A DNA stretch of 64,000 nucleotides from Stenotrophomonas sp. UBA7346 (GCA_002471015.1 DKPB01000029.1:1-64000), one strand, 5' to 3'; shown: positions 27,939 through 36,837, counted from the first letter of the stretch. A program made the numbers and translations. Notes: generated by a model from the sequence alone, not told the origin.

Positions 27939-29192
27939 TCAAGCACCCTTTACACACCAGCTCCGTCGTTGACGCCGCCGTGATGGCTGCGGCACAGCAT
28001 CCGGAGCCATCGCCTGCACGGGCGTTTGGGCACAGGGAACCGCCAGGCAGGCGCTGTCCCGGCCGGTGGCCTTGGCGTGATACAGCGCGGCATCGGCGCG
28101 TGACATCAGCTGCTCCAGGTCGCGGCAGGTGGTACTGACCACCACACCGATGCTCACCGTGTAGCGCAGCTCGCCGGCCTGGGTGGAAACCCGCGCGTCA
28201 TGCACCTGCTCGACGATGGACTGGGCCTTTTCCATCGCCGCGTCGGCATCGGCACCCGGCAGCACCACGACGAACTCCTCACCACCGTATCTGCCGAGCA
28301 CGGGTGTCGGCCCCGGCGCCGCCCGCCGCAGCAGGTCGGCGAAATGGCGCAGCACTTCATCGCCAACCAGATGTCCCCAGTTGTCGTTGATGCGCTTGAA
28401 GTAGTCCAGATCCATGATCAATGCCGCGAACGGTGCGTGCGCCATCAGCGATGCGTCCAGCCCTGCCTGCGCAGCCTGCCAAACCGCATTGCGATTGAGC
28501 AGGCCGGTAAGCCCATCAACGCTGGCACGCTGCTTCAACTCGCACACTATTTCTTCGACGATCAACAACATCAACGCCGATGACTGGGCGATCAGCAGCA
28601 CCACGCCGGCGACGATCCGCTGTGATACCGCCGCCAGCGTCTCATCGTTGCCGTGCGCGGTCAGCTCCAGCGAAAGCCCCAACCCATAGAGGGCATAGGC
28701 GGTGTGCGCAGCAAACACTCCGGCGGCGACGTAATAACTCAGCCGCAGCTGCGGCGGCGTCCGGCGCAGCAGCATCCACGTCATCCATGCGTACATGGCC
28801 ACCGCGCACAGGTTGGAGAGATTGCGCTGCATGCCGTGCAGGTGCAGCAGCAAGCCGTCCAGCAGCATCGCCAGCAACAGCGGCGCAAGCACCAGGGCCG
28901 GCTTCCAGAACGGCAACGGGCGCTGAACATGCTGGGATACACCCACCAGCAACAATGCACCACCGCACAGCGCGAGGGCGGCGAACGACACAGCCACCGG
29001 TGCGGTACCGACAGGACCGCCAGGCAGCTGGCGCATGCAGACGGCAAGGGCCAGCAGCCACAGGCTGGCCACCCACGCACGCAGCGCCGGACGTCGTGGC
29101 AATACCAGCAGCAATACCGAAAATCCCGCCGCCACGCCAACGCTGACCACCACGCTGATCGTGCCCAGAAAACTGCTGAGATCCGGCGTCAT
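27939..29192 (-). CDS. Membrane-bound diguanylate cyclase (GGDEF)
   Basis: A 417-residue protein. Residues 1-215 hold about six to seven hydrophobic segments that resemble an integral sensor region; residues about 230-390 are the GGDEF domain, with SVDGLTGLLNRNA, MDLDYFKRINDNWGH and the active-site GGEEF. It should make cyclic di-GMP from two GTP at the membrane. The inhibitory RxxD motif expected five residues before GGEEF is absent (the sequence there is PGPTPVLGRY), so product inhibition through the primary I-site is unlikely. The basic end (PSRRRQRRSW) is unusual. Ligand unknown. Confidence 0.88.
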   Translation of the reverse strand: MTPDLSSFLGTISVVVSVGVAAGFSVLLLVLPRRPALRAWVASLWLLALAVCMRQLPGGPVGTAPVAVSFAALALCGGALLLVGVSQHVQRPLPFWKPALVLAPLLLAMLLDGLLLHLHGMQRNLSNLCAVAMYAWMTWMLLRRTPPQLRLSYYVAAGVFAAHTAYALYGLGLSLELTAHGNDETLAAVSQRIVAGVVLLIAQSSALMLLIVEEIVCELKQRASVDGLTGLLNRNAVWQAAQAGLDASLMAHAPFAALIMDLDYFKRINDNWGHLVGDEVLRHFADLLRRAAPGPTPVLGRYGGEEFVVVLPGADADAAMEKAQSIVEQVHDARVSTQAGELRYTVSIGVVVSTTCRDLEQLMSRADAALYHAKATGRDSACLAVPCAQTPVQAMAPDAVPQPSRRRQRRSWCVKGA

Positions 29193-29310
29193 CGCTGCAG
29201 CGTCCGTTCCTTGGTACGCAGGAACGATACGCGCCGTACCGCGCGTTCAGCGCAGGGCGAACGCGAGGCCAGTCACGAAACACTTTTCCGTTCCGGGCAG
29301 ACAGCCCGGA

Positions 29311-30060
29311 TTACTTGCTGCTGACGTACTTCTCGCGGCGGATCTGCGGCATCGGCAGACCGGCCTGCTTCAGCGCTTCCACGCAGGTATCGACCATGTC
29401 CGGGTTGCCACACAGGTAGGCGATGTCGCGGGCGGGGTCCGGCGCGATCTCGGCCAGCTGCTGCTGCACATAGCCCTGGCGGACATCGGCATGCGGGTTC
29501 TCCGGCAGCTCGCGTGACAGGCAAGGCATGTAGCGGAAACCCGGGTTGGCGGCGGCGAAGGCATGGAAATCGTCGCTGTACAGCAACTCTCCCGGGCTGC
29601 GCGCGCCCTGCAGCAGCACCACTTCCACGCCACGTTCCTGCATGGCGGTACGCAGCTGCGGCAGCATCGAGCGGTACGGGGTGACGCCGGTGCCGGTGGC
29701 GATCAGCAGGTAGCGGGCATTGTGGTCGCCCGGCTGCAGGCAGAAACGCCCGAACGGGCCGCTGCCGCTGACGTGGTCGCCCAGCGCCATGCCCTCGAAC
29801 AGGGCCGTGGCGGCGCCGCCGGGGACAAAGCTGACCGCGATTTCCACTGCCTCGCCCGGGCCCAGGGCACGGTCGTGGATGGTGGCCAGCGAGTAGCTGC
29901 GCTTGGTGGCGGTGCCGTCGGCGTAGTCGAAATGGACCTGAATGAACTGGCCGGGCAGGAAATCCAGCGGCTGGCCGTCATCACGGACGAACTGGTAATG
30001 GCCGATGCTGGGTGCCAGCATGCGGCGGCCGACCAGCTTGAGGGGGAATTGGATTGGCAC
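29311..30060 (-). CDS. fpr: Ferredoxin-NADP+ reductase
   Basis: A 249-residue flavoenzyme. FAD binding is shown by KRSYSLA (RxYS type), NADPH binding by IATGTGVTPYRSML and CGNPDMVD, and the C-terminal KYVSSK resembles the FpR ending that stacks on the flavin. It moves electrons between NADPH and ferredoxin or flavodoxin and is linked to oxidative-stress defence in gammaproteobacteria. The start is a GTG at 30060. It is divergent from the ABC exporter gene, and the promoter box of that operon begins about 45 bases upstream. Confidence 0.9.
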   Translation of the reverse strand: MPIQFPLKLVGRRMLAPSIGHYQFVRDDGQPLDFLPGQFIQVHFDYADGTATKRSYSLATIHDRALGPGEAVEIAVSFVPGGAATALFEGMALGDHVSGSGPFGRFCLQPGDHNARYLLIATGTGVTPYRSMLPQLRTAMQERGVEVVLLQGARSPGELLYSDDFHAFAAANPGFRYMPCLSRELPENPHADVRQGYVQQQLAEIAPDPARDIAYLCGNPDMVDTCVEALKQAGLPMPQIRREKYVSSK

Positions 30061-30104
30061 AGGAGAGGAACAGTGTGTAACCGGGTATGGACCACGGGGC
30101 CTTC

Positions 30105-30110
30105 TATAAT
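30105..30110 (+). promoter_or_regulatory. Consensus -10 box of the YadGH-like operon
   Basis: A perfect TATAAT, with only weak -35 candidates 16-18 bases upstream (around 30081-30087). It supports initiation near 30117 and so a start codon at 30159 for the ATPase gene, because the ATG at 30087 would lie upstream of the transcript. Confidence 0.6.
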
Positions 30111-30158
30111 AGCCGCCTGCACTTATCCGACGCCTGTACCCGGCGCGAAGGCCCGAGA

Positions 30159-31112
30159 TTGGACTCCCGTACCCCTCCCAGCGCAGCCGCGCTGCGCATC
30201 ACCGACCTGCGCAAGACCTATGACAACGGCGTACAGGCCCTGAAAGGCGTGTCGCTGGAGGTCGCCCCCGGCGACTTTTTCGCCCTGCTCGGCCCCAATG
30301 GCGCCGGCAAGTCGACCCTGATCGGCATCGTTTCTTCACTGGTGAACCTGAGCGAAGGCCAGGTACAGGTATTCGGCAGTGACCTGGTGACCAACCGCAG
30401 CGCGACCATGCGCCTGATCGGGCTGGTGCCGCAGGAGATCAACTTCAACCTGTTCGAGAAGCCTTTCGACATCCTGGTCAACTACGCCGGCTTCTACGGG
30501 ATTCCGCGTGCCGAAGCCGAGGTCCGCGCCGAGCAGGAGCTCAAGCGTGCGCACCTGTGGAACAAGGCGCAGATGATGAGCCGCACCCTGTCCGGCGGCA
30601 TGAAGCGCCGGCTGATGATCGCCCGCGCGATGATGACCCAGCCGCGCCTGCTGATCCTGGACGAGCCCACCGCCGGCGTGGACATCGAGATCCGCCGCGA
30701 CATGTGGAAGACGCTGCAGGAAATCAACGCCGCCGGCACCACTATCATCCTCACCACGCACTACCTGGAAGAGGCCGAGCAGCTGTGCCGCAACCTGGCC
30801 ATCATCAACCACGGCCAGATCGTCGAGCAGGGCCCGATGCGCGGCCTGCTGGCCAAGCTCGACGTGGAAGGCTTCCTGTTCGACATCGACGGTGAGCTGC
30901 CCGCCCAGCTGCCGCAGATCGAAGGCGCCACCCTGGTCGCCACCGACGCGCACACGTTGGACCTGGACATGCCGCGTGCGATGGACCTGAACCGTGTTTT
31001 CGACGCCCTCAATGCCGCCGGCATCCGCGTGCGTTCGATGCGTACCAAGAGCAACCGCCTGGAGGAGCTGTTCGTGCGCCTCACCGGCAACCTGGAGAAC
31101 AGCGCCGCATGA
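30159..31112 (+). CDS. ABC transporter ATPase (YadG-like)
   Basis: A 317-residue ATP-binding subunit. Walker A GPNGAGKST (about residues 45-53), Q-loop LVPQE, signature LSGGMKRRL, Walker B LLILDEPTAGVD and His switch TTHYLEEAEQ are present. The C-terminal 90 residues form the extra domain typical of the YadG/CcmA group. The start is taken as TTG at 30159 (MDSRTPPSAAALR); the frame is open from an ATG at 30087, but that ATG lies upstream of the TATAAT box, so the longer start is unlikely. Overlaps the permease gene by ATGA. Substrate unknown. Confidence 0.9.
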   Translation: MDSRTPPSAAALRITDLRKTYDNGVQALKGVSLEVAPGDFFALLGPNGAGKSTLIGIVSSLVNLSEGQVQVFGSDLVTNRSATMRLIGLVPQEINFNLFEKPFDILVNYAGFYGIPRAEAEVRAEQELKRAHLWNKAQMMSRTLSGGMKRRLMIARAMMTQPRLLILDEPTAGVDIEIRRDMWKTLQEINAAGTTIILTTHYLEEAEQLCRNLAIINHGQIVEQGPMRGLLAKLDVEGFLFDIDGELPAQLPQIEGATLVATDAHTLDLDMPRAMDLNRVFDALNAAGIRVRSMRTKSNRLEELFVRLTGNLENSAA

Positions 31113-31903
31113 GTACCCCCGTTCCCGTGACCGACAGCAGCCGCAACTGGGTGGCGCTGGGCACCATCGTTCGTCGCGAGGTCAACCGCATCCTGCGCAT
31201 CTGGGGCCAGACCCTGGTGCCGCCGGCCATCACCATGACCCTGTACTTCCTGATCTTCGGCGGCCTGATCGGCTCCAAGATCGGGCAGATGGGCGGCTAC
31301 AGCTACATGCAGTTCATCGTGCCGGGCCTGGTAATGATGAGCGTGATCCAGAACAGCTACGGCAACATCAGCTCCTCGTTCTTCGGTGCCAAGTTTGGCC
31401 GCCATGTCGAGGAACTGCTGGTCAGCCCGATGCCGAACTGGGTGATCCTGTGGGGTTATGTGGCCGGCGCGGTGCTGCGTGGCCTGATGGTCGGCGTGAT
31501 CGTGCTGATCATCGCCATGTTCTTCACCCCGGTGCGCATCCCGCACCCGCTGGTAACGCTGAGCACGGTGCTGCTGGGCGCGACCATCTTCTCGCTGGCC
31601 GGCTTCATCAACGCCGTCTACGCCAAGAAGTTCGATGACGTGGCGATCGTGCCGACCTTCATCCTGACCCCGCTGACCTACCTGGGCGGCGTGTTCTACT
31701 CGGTGACCTTGTTGCCGGGCTGGGCGCAGGCGATGACCCATGCCAACCCGATCTTCTACATGGTCAATGCGTTCCGCTACGGCCTGCTGGGCAGCAGCGA
31801 CGTGCCGTTGTGGGTGTCCTACGCGCTGATGCTGGGCTTCGTGGCCGCACTCACCGCCGTGGCCCTGTGGCTGCTGCGACGGGGCGTAGGCCTGCGCAGC
31901 TGA
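31109..31903 (+). CDS. ABC-2 type permease (YadH-like)
   Basis: A 264-residue inner membrane permease with about six helices. It has the ABC-2 signature SSSFFGAKFGRHVEELLVSPM and the conserved final part PLTYLGGVFYSV..LP, followed by ANPIFYMVNAFRYG. Its ATG overlaps the ATPase stop by four bases, so the two are translationally coupled and probably form a homodimeric exporter of the YadGH type. A strong terminator lies four bases after the stop. Confidence 0.92.
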   Translation: MSTPVPVTDSSRNWVALGTIVRREVNRILRIWGQTLVPPAITMTLYFLIFGGLIGSKIGQMGGYSYMQFIVPGLVMMSVIQNSYGNISSSFFGAKFGRHVEELLVSPMPNWVILWGYVAGAVLRGLMVGVIVLIIAMFFTPVRIPHPLVTLSTVLLGATIFSLAGFINAVYAKKFDDVAIVPTFILTPLTYLGGVFYSVTLLPGWAQAMTHANPIFYMVNAFRYGLLGSSDVPLWVSYALMLGFVAALTAVALWLLRRGVGLRS

Positions 31904-31906
31904 AAG

Positions 31907-31931
31907 AAGGCGCCGAAAGGCGCCTTTTTTT
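31907..31931 (+). terminator. Rho-independent terminator of the YadGH-like operon
   Basis: Perfect 8-bp stem AAGGCGCC/GGCGCCTT with GAAA tetraloop followed by seven T residues. Confidence 0.92.
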
Positions 31932-31948
31932 GGCTCTTTGCTTTGGTT

Positions 31949-32145
31949 CTTGTGGGAACGGCGTAAGCCGCGAAGCAAAAGATCCAAAAGCCAAAAGCAC
32001 AACCCCTCCCCAACCCGTCCGGCCCGAAGGCATAGCCTTCGGTCGTTCATCAGGCCGCGCGCCAATGGCGCGCAAGCAGGCCTTCTTCACCCCCTTGCCT
32101 TCGGCAAAGGGAGGGGAACAGCTTCGCGGCTTACCGCTCCTACAA
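31949..32145. repeat. Inverted pair of REP-like palindromes plus C-rich remnants
   Basis: The 306-base gap between 31904 and 32209 holds a palindrome CTTGTGGGAACGGCGTAAGC (from 31949, continuing CGCGAAG) and its inverted counterpart CTTCGCGGCTTACCGCTCCT (from 32122, continuing ACAA). Between them lie C-rich stretches ACCCCTCCCCAACCC (about 32003) and CACCCCCTTGCCTTCGGCAAAGGGAGG (32089-32115). The REP core with GGCGTAAGCCGC differs from the SMAG type. No gene is seen here. Confidence 0.7.
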
Positions 32146-32209
32146 CATCACCCGCACGCCGAACACCTATGATGTCTTCACTCCCCTTCGTTGATGGATA
32201 TCCAACCCG

Positions 32210-33148
32210 ATGCGCATCCTGATTCTCGGTGCCGGTGGTACCGGCGGTTACTTTGGTGGCCGGCTGGCCCAGGCCGGTGTTGATGTCACCTTCCTGGTGC
32301 GGCCCAATCGTGCCGCGCAGCTGGAACGCGATGGCCTGGTGATCCGCAGCCCACTCGGCAACGCCGCCTTCGCGGTCGCCCACGTCACCGCCGACGCACT
32401 GCCGCAGCTTGCGCAGCAGCGCCCTTTCGACCTGATCATCCTCAGCTGCAAGGCCTATGACCTGGACAGCTCGATCGAAGCCATCGCACCGGCAGTAGGT
32501 GCCAACACCACGGTGCTGCCCATCCTCAACGGCCTGCGCCACTACACCGCACTGGACGCGCGCTTCGGGCGCGAGCATGTGCTCGGCGGGCTGTGCTTCA
32601 TCAGTGCGACCAAGGCCGACGATGGCGCCGTGCTGCATCTGGACAAACCGGCCAAGCTGACCTTCGGCGAACGTGATGGCGACACCGACAGCGCCCGCGT
32701 CAGCGCATTTGCCAAGGCCTGCGAACAGGCCGGCATCGACCATGTCGCTTCGGCCGATATCGCCTTGGAGCAATGGATCAAATACACCTTCCTGACCGCG
32801 CTGGCCGCCGGCACCTGCCTGATGCGCGCCGACGTTGGCAGCATTGTCGCCAGCGACCACGGCACCGCTTTCATGCAGGCCCTGTACGACGAGTGCCTGG
32901 CCGTGGCCGCACAGGCCGGGCAGCCGATCCCAGCGAAAGCGCAGGAAATCGCGCTGGGCGCCATCACCAAACCGGGTTCACCGATCAAGGCTTCGATGCT
33001 GCGTGATCTGGAAGCCGGGCAGCGGGTGGAAGCGGCACATATCGTCGGTGACATGCTGGGCCGGGCGCTTGCCGCTGGCCAGTCCGCGCCGCTGCTGCAG
33101 GCCGCGTATTGCCACCTGCAGGCCTATGAGGCGCAGCGCGCCGTTTGA
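32210..33148 (+). CDS. panE: 2-dehydropantoate 2-reductase (ApbA/PanE family)
   Basis: A 312-residue NADP-dependent cytoplasmic enzyme that reduces 2-dehydropantoate to pantoate for pantothenate and CoA synthesis. The N-terminal dinucleotide motif ILGAGGTGGYFGGRLA (residues 3-18) is intact. The catalytic Lys is probably the one in EQWIKYTFLTALA, and Glu in the C-terminal MLRDLEAGQRVEAAHIVGDML closes the active site. Several paralogues in Xanthomonadaceae carry the same domain, so the exact substrate needs caution. No convincing Shine-Dalgarno was seen before the ATG. Confidence 0.85.
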   Translation: MRILILGAGGTGGYFGGRLAQAGVDVTFLVRPNRAAQLERDGLVIRSPLGNAAFAVAHVTADALPQLAQQRPFDLIILSCKAYDLDSSIEAIAPAVGANTTVLPILNGLRHYTALDARFGREHVLGGLCFISATKADDGAVLHLDKPAKLTFGERDGDTDSARVSAFAKACEQAGIDHVASADIALEQWIKYTFLTALAAGTCLMRADVGSIVASDHGTAFMQALYDECLAVAAQAGQPIPAKAQEIALGAITKPGSPIKASMLRDLEAGQRVEAAHIVGDMLGRALAAGQSAPLLQAAYCHLQAYEAQRAV

Positions 33149-33163
33149 ACCCAGCGCCTGCCG

Positions 33164-33958
33164 TCAGACCGGCGGCAGGCGGAAGAACGCACGGGTGGCG
33201 GCAGTGGCGTTGGCAGCGGTCACCGCCACATCTTCGCCACGGTCGCGGGCCAGTTCCTCGACGATATGCGACAGGAAGGCCGGCTCGTTGCGGCGGTCCT
33301 TGGGCAGCGGCCGCATCGTGCGCGGCAGCAGGTAGGGCGCATCGGTCTCGATCATCAGCCGCTCGGCCGGGATGTGCTTGACCAGCTCACGCAGGTGCGC
33401 GCCGCGGCGCTCATCGCAGAGCCAGCCGGTGATGCCGATGTACCAGTCACGGTCCAGATAATCGAACAGCTCGCGGCGCTCGGCGGTGAAACAATGCACT
33501 ACCGCCGGGCCGAGCTTGCCATCGAAGTTCTTCATCATCGCGATGAAATCATCGTGCGCATCGCGCTGGTGCAGGAACAGCGGCTTGCCGTTCTCGCTGG
33601 CGATCTGCAGCTGGCGTTCGAAGGCCTTGCGCTGGGCTGGGCGCGGCGAGAAATCGCGGTTGAAATCCAGGCCGCATTCGCCCACCGCCACTACTTCCGG
33701 GTGTGCATGCAGTGCGCGCATTTCCGCATCGCATTCGTCGGTGTACTCACTGGCGTGGTGCGGATGCACACCTGCGGTGGCGTACAGGAAACCGGGGTGA
33801 CGCTGCGCCAACGCCAAGGCCATCGGCGAGTGCTCGCGGCTGGCACCGGTGATCACCATCTGCACCACGCCCGCAGCGCGGGCGCGCTCCAGCACCGCGT
33901 CAAGGTCGCGATCAAAGGATTCATGGGTGAGGTTGGCGCCGATGTCGATCAGTTGCAT
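33164..33958 (-). CDS. tatD: TatD-family DNase
   Basis: A 264-residue metal-dependent exonuclease of the amidohydrolase superfamily, acting on single-stranded DNA and RNA and repairing oxidative damage in E. coli. The TatD proper type (opening MQLIDIGANLTHESFD in place of DxHxH) is visible, with GVHPHHAS, GECGLDFNRD (metal-bridging Glu), FLHQRDAHDD, and IETDAPYLLPR. It converges on panE with a gap of 15 bases. Upstream lies the GTAG palindrome pair. Confidence 0.93.
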   Translation of the reverse strand: MQLIDIGANLTHESFDRDLDAVLERARAAGVVQMVITGASREHSPMALALAQRHPGFLYATAGVHPHHASEYTDECDAEMRALHAHPEVVAVGECGLDFNRDFSPRPAQRKAFERQLQIASENGKPLFLHQRDAHDDFIAMMKNFDGKLGPAVVHCFTAERRELFDYLDRDWYIGITGWLCDERRGAHLRELVKHIPAERLMIETDAPYLLPRTMRPLPKDRRNEPAFLSHIVEELARDRGEDVAVTAANATAATRAFFRLPPV

Positions 33959-34040
33959 TGAGCTGGGTGCGGTGAGGCGGAAAGGGGGAATTGTAGAGGT
34001 TTGGCCGCAGGCGAGCCCTGTGCAGCATGAACGGAGCCCC

Positions 34041-34135
34041 GTAGCCCGGGTAAGCGCAGCGCACCCGGGGGCTCTGTGCGAGGTACCCGATGACTCCGCG
34101 AAGAGCCCCGGCTGCGCTGCGCTTACCCGGGCTAC
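34041..34135. repeat. Inverted pair of GTAG palindromes upstream of hrpB
   Basis: GTAGCCCGGGTAAGCGCAGC (from 34041, then GCACCCGGGGGCTC) and the reverse complement GCTGCGCTGCGCTTACCCGG (from 34111, then GCTAC to 34135), with AGAGCCCC starting at 34102. Each forms a hairpin with the CCCGGG arms. It lies within the 223-base gap between divergent tatD and hrpB. Confidence 0.85.
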
Positions 34136-34181
34136 CGTGCTTCGGGCGGCGCTTCTCGTGCATGGCTTCTACAATGTGCCG

Positions 34182-36815
34182 ATGGCACCAGCATTCCCCA
34201 TCACCCCGCTGCTCCCCGACATCCTCCAGCACCTGGCCGCGCAGCCGCGGCTGGTGCTGGAAGCGCCGCCCGGCGCCGGCAAGACCACCCAGGTGCCGCT
34301 GGCGCTGCTGGATGCGTCGTGGCTGCAGGGCAACAAGATCATCATGCTGGAACCGCGCCGCGTGGCCGCGCGCAGTGCCGCCACCTTCATGGCCAGGCAG
34401 CTGGGCGAACCCGTCGGCGAGACCGTCGGCTACCGCATCCGCTTCGAGAACAAGGTCTCGGCGCGTACCCGCATCGAGGTGGTCACCGAAGGCATCCTGA
34501 CCCGCATGCTGCAGGACGACCCGCTGCTGGAAGGCGTGGGCGCGGTGCTGTTCGACGAATTCCACGAACGCCACCTGTCGGCCGACCTCGGCCTGGCATT
34601 GGCGCTGGACGTGCAATCGCAGCTGCGCGATGACCTGCGCATCGTGGTGATGTCGGCCACCCTGGACGGTGAGCGGCTGGCGCAGTTCCTGGACGCGCCG
34701 CGCCTGTCCAGCGAAGGCCGCAGCTACCCGGTGGACGTCAGCCACTTCCCGCCGCGACGCGACGAAACCCTGGAAGCACAGACTCGCCGCGCGGTGGAAC
34801 AGGCCGTGACCCAGCATCCCGGCGACGTGCTGGTGTTCCTGCCCGGGCAGCGCGAGATTGCCAGAGTGCAGGCCGCTCTGAGCCCCTCCCCCTCCGGGGG
34901 AGGGGTTGGGGAGAGGGTAGGTGGCGCAGCCACCCGCACTGTCCAATTGCACGAGGCTTTACCCGCACCCTCATCCGGCGCTCAGCCATCCCCGCCTTCG
35001 CGGGGACAGGCTCTTCTCCCGGCGGGAGAAGGGTATGACGTGCTCCCCCTCCACGGCGAGCTGCCGATCGAACAACAGACCCGCGTGCTGCAGCCCGATC
35101 CCGACGGCCGCCGCCGGGTGGTGCTGGCCACCAATGTGGCCGAATCCTCGGTCACCTTGCCCGGCGTGCGGGTGGTGATTGATGCCGGCCTGGCGCGCGA
35201 GCCGCGCTACGACCCCAACAGCGGTTTCTCGCGGCTGGATGCGGTGACCATCTCGCAGGCTTCGGCTGACCAGCGCGCCGGCCGCGCCGGTCGTGTGGCC
35301 GCCGGCTGGGCGTGGCGGCTGTGGCCGCAATCGCAGCGGCTGGAGTCGCAGCGCCGCCCGGAAATGGCGCAGGTGGAACTGGCCGGGCTGGCCCTGGAAC
35401 TGGCGGCCTGGGGCAGCGATGCGCTGCGCTTTGTCGATCCGCCACCGACCGGCGCACTGTCGGCCGCGCGGGAACTGCTGCAGCGGCTGGGCGCGCTGAG
35501 CGACACCAATACCATCACCGCACTGGGCAAGCGCATGCTGGCGATGGGCACGCATCCGCGCATGGCGGCAATGCTGTTGTCTGCCGGCAATCCGCGCGAG
35601 CAGGCCCTGGCGGCAGATATAGCCGCCCTGCTGGAAGCTCGCGATCCACTGCGTCAGGGCGGTGATGCACTGGCCGCGCGTTGGCGCGCCCTTGCCGCCT
35701 TCCGCAATGGCCGCGCGCCTTACGACGCCAACCGCGGTGGACTGGCTGCGATTGATGCCGCTGCCAAGCAATGGCGCCGTCGCCTGCGTTGCGATGCGTC
35801 ACCGCCAGCCGATATCGAGGCGCATGAGCTCGGCGACCTGCTCGCCCATGCCTTCCCCGACCGCATTGCCAGCCAGCACCCGAACGATCCACAGCGCTAC
35901 CAGTTGGCCAATGGCCGCAGCGCACGCCAATTCGACAACAGCGACCTGCGCGGCGAACCCTGGCTGGTGATCAGCGAGCTGCGCCATGACCCGCGCGATG
36001 CCTTGATCCTGCGCGCGGTACCGGTGGACGAACAACGCCTGCGCCGCGATTTCCCCGGGCGCTTCAAGACCCAGGACGTGGTGCGCTGGAACAGCACCAA
36101 GCGCGCCCTCGAAGCGCGTCGTGAAAGCAGCTTCGAGCGCATCGTGCTGGACAGCCGCCCCGCCGGCCAGGTGGATCCAGCGCGCGCCGCACGTGCGCTT
36201 ACCGATGCGGTACGCGAGTTGGGCCTGGACGCATTGCCATGGACGGGGAACCTGCAGCAATGGCGCTGGCGGGTGATGGGACTGAGAAAGTGGATGCCGG
36301 AACTGGAGCTGCCCGACCTCTCCGATGCGGCCTTGCTGGATGCACTGGACCACTGGCTGCTGCCTGCATTCAACGGCAAGACGCGGCTGGAAGCCTTGTC
36401 CGAGCAGGAACTGGGCGAAGCACTGAAATCCGGCATCGGCTGGAACACGCGGCAGCTGGTGGACCGGCATGCGCCCACGCGTATCAGCGTGCCATCGGGG
36501 ATGGAACGGCCCATCGAATACGCGCTCGATGACGATGGCCTCAGCCCGCGCCCACCCGTACTGGCGGTGAAGCTGCAGGAGCTGTTTGGCCTTGCCGATA
36601 CGCCGCGCATTGCCGATGGCCGCGTACCGCTGTTGCTGCACCTGCTGTCACCGGGCGGCAAGCCGCTGCAGGTGACCGGTGACCTGCGCAACTTCTGGCA
36701 GAACACCTATGCCGAGGTGAAGAAGGAAATGAAGGGGCGCTACCCAAGGCACCCGTGGCCGGATGATCCGTGGAGCGCTACCGCTACGCATAGAGCGAAG
36801 CCGCGGGGGACTTAG
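34182..36815 (+). CDS. hrpB: ATP-dependent helicase HrpB with palindrome-derived insert
   Basis: An 877-residue DEAH-box RNA helicase-like protein (E. coli HrpB is about 800-810). Walker A EAPPGAGKTTQ (about residues 28-37), DEFH in VLFDEFHERHLS, SATLD, and later QRAGRAGR are present; the C-terminal half is HrpB-specific (KTQDVVRWNSTKRALEARRE; MKGRYPRHPWPDDP). Between VFLPGQREIARVQAAL (ends about residue 232) and DVLPLHGELP the family normally has only about 8-10 residues; here about 50 are found (SPSPSGGGVGERVGG to LLPAGEG), encoded by two GC-rich palindromes (34880-35037). The frame stays open. The upstream frame reaches 33849, but MAPAFPITPLLP at 34182 is the family start. Confidence 0.93.
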   Translation: MAPAFPITPLLPDILQHLAAQPRLVLEAPPGAGKTTQVPLALLDASWLQGNKIIMLEPRRVAARSAATFMARQLGEPVGETVGYRIRFENKVSARTRIEVVTEGILTRMLQDDPLLEGVGAVLFDEFHERHLSADLGLALALDVQSQLRDDLRIVVMSATLDGERLAQFLDAPRLSSEGRSYPVDVSHFPPRRDETLEAQTRRAVEQAVTQHPGDVLVFLPGQREIARVQAALSPSPSGGGVGERVGGAATRTVQLHEALPAPSSGAQPSPPSRGQALLPAGEGYDVLPLHGELPIEQQTRVLQPDPDGRRRVVLATNVAESSVTLPGVRVVIDAGLAREPRYDPNSGFSRLDAVTISQASADQRAGRAGRVAAGWAWRLWPQSQRLESQRRPEMAQVELAGLALELAAWGSDALRFVDPPPTGALSAARELLQRLGALSDTNTITALGKRMLAMGTHPRMAAMLLSAGNPREQALAADIAALLEARDPLRQGGDALAARWRALAAFRNGRAPYDANRGGLAAIDAAAKQWRRRLRCDASPPADIEAHELGDLLAHAFPDRIASQHPNDPQRYQLANGRSARQFDNSDLRGEPWLVISELRHDPRDALILRAVPVDEQRLRRDFPGRFKTQDVVRWNSTKRALEARRESSFERIVLDSRPAGQVDPARAARALTDAVRELGLDALPWTGNLQQWRWRVMGLRKWMPELELPDLSDAALLDALDHWLLPAFNGKTRLEALSEQELGEALKSGIGWNTRQLVDRHAPTRISVPSGMERPIEYALDDDGLSPRPPVLAVKLQELFGLADTPRIADGRVPLLLHLLSPGGKPLQVTGDLRNFWQNTYAEVKKEMKGRYPRHPWPDDPWSATATHRAKPRGT
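34880..35037. repeat. Palindromes inside hrpB coding sequence
   Basis: CCCCTCCCCCTCCGGGGGAGGGG (34884-34906) and CCCCGCCTTCGCGGGG (34990-35005), then CTTCTCCCGGCGGGAGAAGG (35012-35031). Together with the linker they account for about 158 bases. The same C-run palindrome type is intergenic elsewhere in the window. Confidence 0.85.
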
Positions 36816-36837
36816 TTGGGACTGGGGGCTGGCAGAG

